NCBI GenBank assembly: GCA_003150175.1 | Contig: QAKZ01000078.1 | Coordinates: 1-23,554 of the forward strand | From: Coriobacteriia bacterium | Lineage (GTDB): Bacteria; Actinomycetota; Coriobacteriia; Coriobacteriales; Atopobiaceae | Length of the DNA: 23,554 nucleotides | Direction of reading: 5' to 3' | In this document: positions 22,283-23,554 of the stretch, in pieces | Numbering within the stretch: the first letter of the stretch is position 1 | Layout of the letters: every line of letters starts with the position of its first letter | Notes under the pieces: model-generated | What the model saw: only the letters and a program-made list of their open reading frames with translations | Databases searched by the model: none | What the model was told of the DNA's origin: nothing | Position numbers and translations under genes: made by a program

Positions 22283-22324
22283 GGCGGCTACCCCCGCTTT
22301 TCTCAGAAAGGACCCACCTGCCCA

Positions 22325-23029
22325 ATGGACGCACAGGAGATCATCAACTACATCGCGACCGCGCCGAAGAAGACCCCGGTCAAGGTCTATCTCAAGCTCA
22401 AGGAGGGCGCGAAGATCGACCTTTCGTGCGCCGACCACGTCTTCGGCAGCGACACCTGCAAGGTCGTCTTCGGCGACTGGGAGAAGATCGGCCCTGCCCT
22501 CGAGGCCGCGTCCGGCGCCATCGCCGACAAGGTCGTCGAGAACGACGGCCGCAACACCGGCGTGCCCATGCTGAGCAAGCTCAACATCCACGCGCGCATC
22601 GAGCCCGGCGCCATTATCCGCGAGAAGGTCGAGATCGGCGACAACGCCGTCATCATGATGGGTGCCGTCATCAACATCGGCTCCGTCATCGGCGAGGGCA
22701 CGATGATCGACATGGGCGCCGTCCTGGGCGGCCGGGCGACCGTGGGCAAGAGGTGCCACATCGGCGCGGGCACCGTGCTCGCCGGCGTCGTCGAGCCCGC
22801 CAGCGCCACGCCTGTGGTCATTGAGGACGACGTCCTCATCGGAGCGAACGCGGTGGTGCTCGAGGGCGTGCGCGTGGGTCGCGGCGCCGTCGTCGCGGCG
22901 GGCGCCGTGTGCGTGGAGGACGTCCCGGTCGGCGCCGTCGTGGCCGGCGTGCCCGCCCGTGTGATCAAGCAGGCCGATGAGGTCGCTGCCGGCAAGGTCT
23001 CCCTCGTCGACGCGCTGAGGAACCTCTAG
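22325..23029 (+). CDS. dapH: Tetrahydrodipicolinate N-acetyltransferase
   Basis: This 234-residue protein has an N-terminal helical domain ([20 protein letters not shown]) and a C-terminal left-handed beta helix (about 90-205) with hexapeptide repeats ([40 protein letters not shown]). It ends in the [17 protein letters not shown] tail of acetyltransferases. The enzyme acetylates tetrahydrodipicolinate from acetyl-CoA, so this organism uses the acetylase branch to diaminopimelate. The acetyl-diaminopimelate aminotransferase and deacetylase genes are not in the window. AAAGGA lies about 12 bases before the ATG, a longer spacing than in the neighbours. Confidence 0.94.
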   Translation: MDAQEIINYIATAPKKTPVKVYLKLKEGAKIDLSCADHVFGSDTCKVVFGDWEKIGPALEAASGAIADKVVENDGRNTGVPMLSKLNIHARIEPGAIIREKVEIGDNAVIMMGAVINIGSVIGEGTMIDMGAVLGGRATVGKRCHIGAGTVLAGVVEPASATPVVIEDDVLIGANAVVLEGVRVGRGAVVAAGAVCVEDVPVGAVVAGVPARVIKQADEVAAGKVSLVDALRNL

Positions 23030-23059
23030 GCGCATCCGGCTTTACATATCGTGATCTGG

Positions 23060-23089
23060 CGGCCCCCGGACGTAGCGCCCCGGGGGCCG
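23060..23089 (+). terminator. Terminator of the lysine operon
   Basis: CGGCCCCCGG (23060-23069) pairs with CCGGGGGCCG (23080-23089) around a ten-base loop, followed by TCGTTTG. Confidence 0.8.
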
Positions 23090-23135
23090 TCGTTTGTGGT
23101 TCCGGCTGAGCGGGCGGGATTTCATTGTGAGCGGT

Positions 23136-23179
23136 ATAAACGTTATATAAACGTTTTGTGCTGGGTACACTTATATATT
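23136..23179 (+). promoter_or_regulatory. AT-rich promoter region with two phased direct repeats before the alcohol dehydrogenase gene
   Basis: TATAAACGTT occurs at 23136-23145 and 23147-23156, an 11-base period. TATATT at 23174-23179 could be the -10, but the -35 position (AACGTT, 17-base spacer) is not canonical, which would fit an activated promoter. The gene's SD (GGAGG) lies seven bases before ATG 23229. The intervening leader can form a small GTCGAC-type hairpin. Confidence 0.5.
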
Positions 23180-23228
23180 ATGGGCCGACAGAGGGTCGAC
23201 CTTATTTCTGAACAATGGAGGAATCGGC

Positions 23229-23554
23229 ATGGCTAATCGTTTTGTCCTCAACACCGTCAGCTATCACGGCAAGGGCGCCATCAAGGAGATCCCGGGTGAG
23301 ATTACCCGTCGCGGTTACAAGAAGGTCTTCGTTTGTTCCGACCCCGACCTCGTCAAGTTCGGCGTGACCTCCAAGGTCACCGACGAGCTCGACGCCGCCG
23401 GCATCGCCTGGTCCCTCTACTCCGAGATCAAGCCCAACCCCACCATCAAGAACGTCCAGGACGGCGTCGAGGCGTTCAAGGCCGCCGAGGCCGACTGCAT
23501 CGTGACCATCGGCGGCGGCTCCTCCATGGACACCGCCAAGGCCATCGGCATCAT
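23229..23554 (+). CDS. fucO: Iron-containing alcohol dehydrogenase (FucO-like), 3' end beyond the window
   Basis: The first 108 residues are present: MANRFVLNTVSYHGKGAIKE, then GYKKVFVCSDPDLVKFGV, then SEIKPNPTIKNVQDGVEAF, then ADCIVTIGGGSSMDTAKAIGII, open to the edge. This is the N-terminal Rossmann-like half of group III iron alcohol dehydrogenases, with the GGGSxxDxxK nucleotide motif. It is closest by pattern to lactaldehyde reductase (propanediol oxidoreductase) FucO. Such enzymes reoxidise NADH by reducing aldehydes in anaerobes. Metal ligands lie in the missing C-terminal half. The iron-ADH family is sure, FucO specificity less so. Confidence 0.88.
   Translation, partial: MANRFVLNTVSYHGKGAIKEIPGEITRRGYKKVFVCSDPDLVKFGVTSKVTDELDAAGIAWSLYSEIKPNPTIKNVQDGVEAFKAAEADCIVTIGGGSSMDTAKAIGI

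Noticed and set aside
23127..23145. A full Rex operator before the alcohol dehydrogenase
   Set aside because: Only one half (TTGTGA) is present; the partner half TCACAA is not at the required distance.
1..23554. tRNA, rRNA, CRISPR arrays or phage genes
   Set aside because: I looked through the intergenic stretches and saw no tRNA arm pattern, no spaced repeat array and no phage structural proteins. Only a computed search could exclude a small one.

Overview
The window is high-GC DNA with dense genes, strong Shine-Dalgarno sites, actinobacterial-style -10 elements and many long GC-rich hairpin terminators. The gene mix points to an anaerobic actinobacterium of the Coriobacteriia, possibly close to Collinsella or Olsenella. 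It includes a lysine riboswitch with lysA-dapA-dapB-dapH, a GGNGS/PKTIDND-type phosphofructokinase, a phenylacetate-CoA ligase/ACT pair, FucO-like alcohol dehydrogenase, and 7TM sensor plus NarL-type signalling. The genus is an inference from protein style, not from a marker gene.

Region 1 (1-3990) is a scarred accessory patch. It holds the 5' part of an IS110-family transposase with its noncoding left end. Next is an IS3-type element cut off inside its catalytic domain. It abuts a headless flavodoxin-like gene, which is fused out of frame to a headless butyrate kinase gene. A small frameshifted membrane protein gene follows. Almost every gene in this patch is broken.

Region 2 (4050-7660) is housekeeping and catabolism: pfkA on the minus strand, a small helical protein of unknown role, then a two-gene operon of phenylacetate-CoA ligase and a double-ACT protein. 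Region 3 (7719-11642) is a tightly overlapped three-gene signalling operon: a 7TM sensor that looks like a pseudokinase, a membrane histidine kinase with intact catalytic boxes, and a NarL/LuxR response regulator. The first gene's ribosome binding site lies inside a terminator-like hairpin.

Region 4 (11666-15895, minus strand) is a four-gene envelope cluster. It encodes a zinc-ribbon membrane protein, an SPFH protein with two zinc ribbons, and two lipoproteins with related C-terminal domains. It resembles the YdjG/YdjI part of the Bacillus PspA-type membrane stress module. tatA is divergent from it. Region 5 (16458-18901) has a LysR regulator with a palindrome over its own promoter, a divergent 72-residue protein and an M20 metallopeptidase.

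Region 6 (19000-23089) is the lysine operon: promoter, lysine riboswitch, a possible SD-sequestering hairpin, lysA, a duplicated palindromic terminator, then dapA, dapB and dapH of the acetylase branch of diaminopimelate synthesis. The window ends in the start of a FucO-like iron alcohol dehydrogenase gene behind an AT-rich promoter with two helically phased direct repeats.
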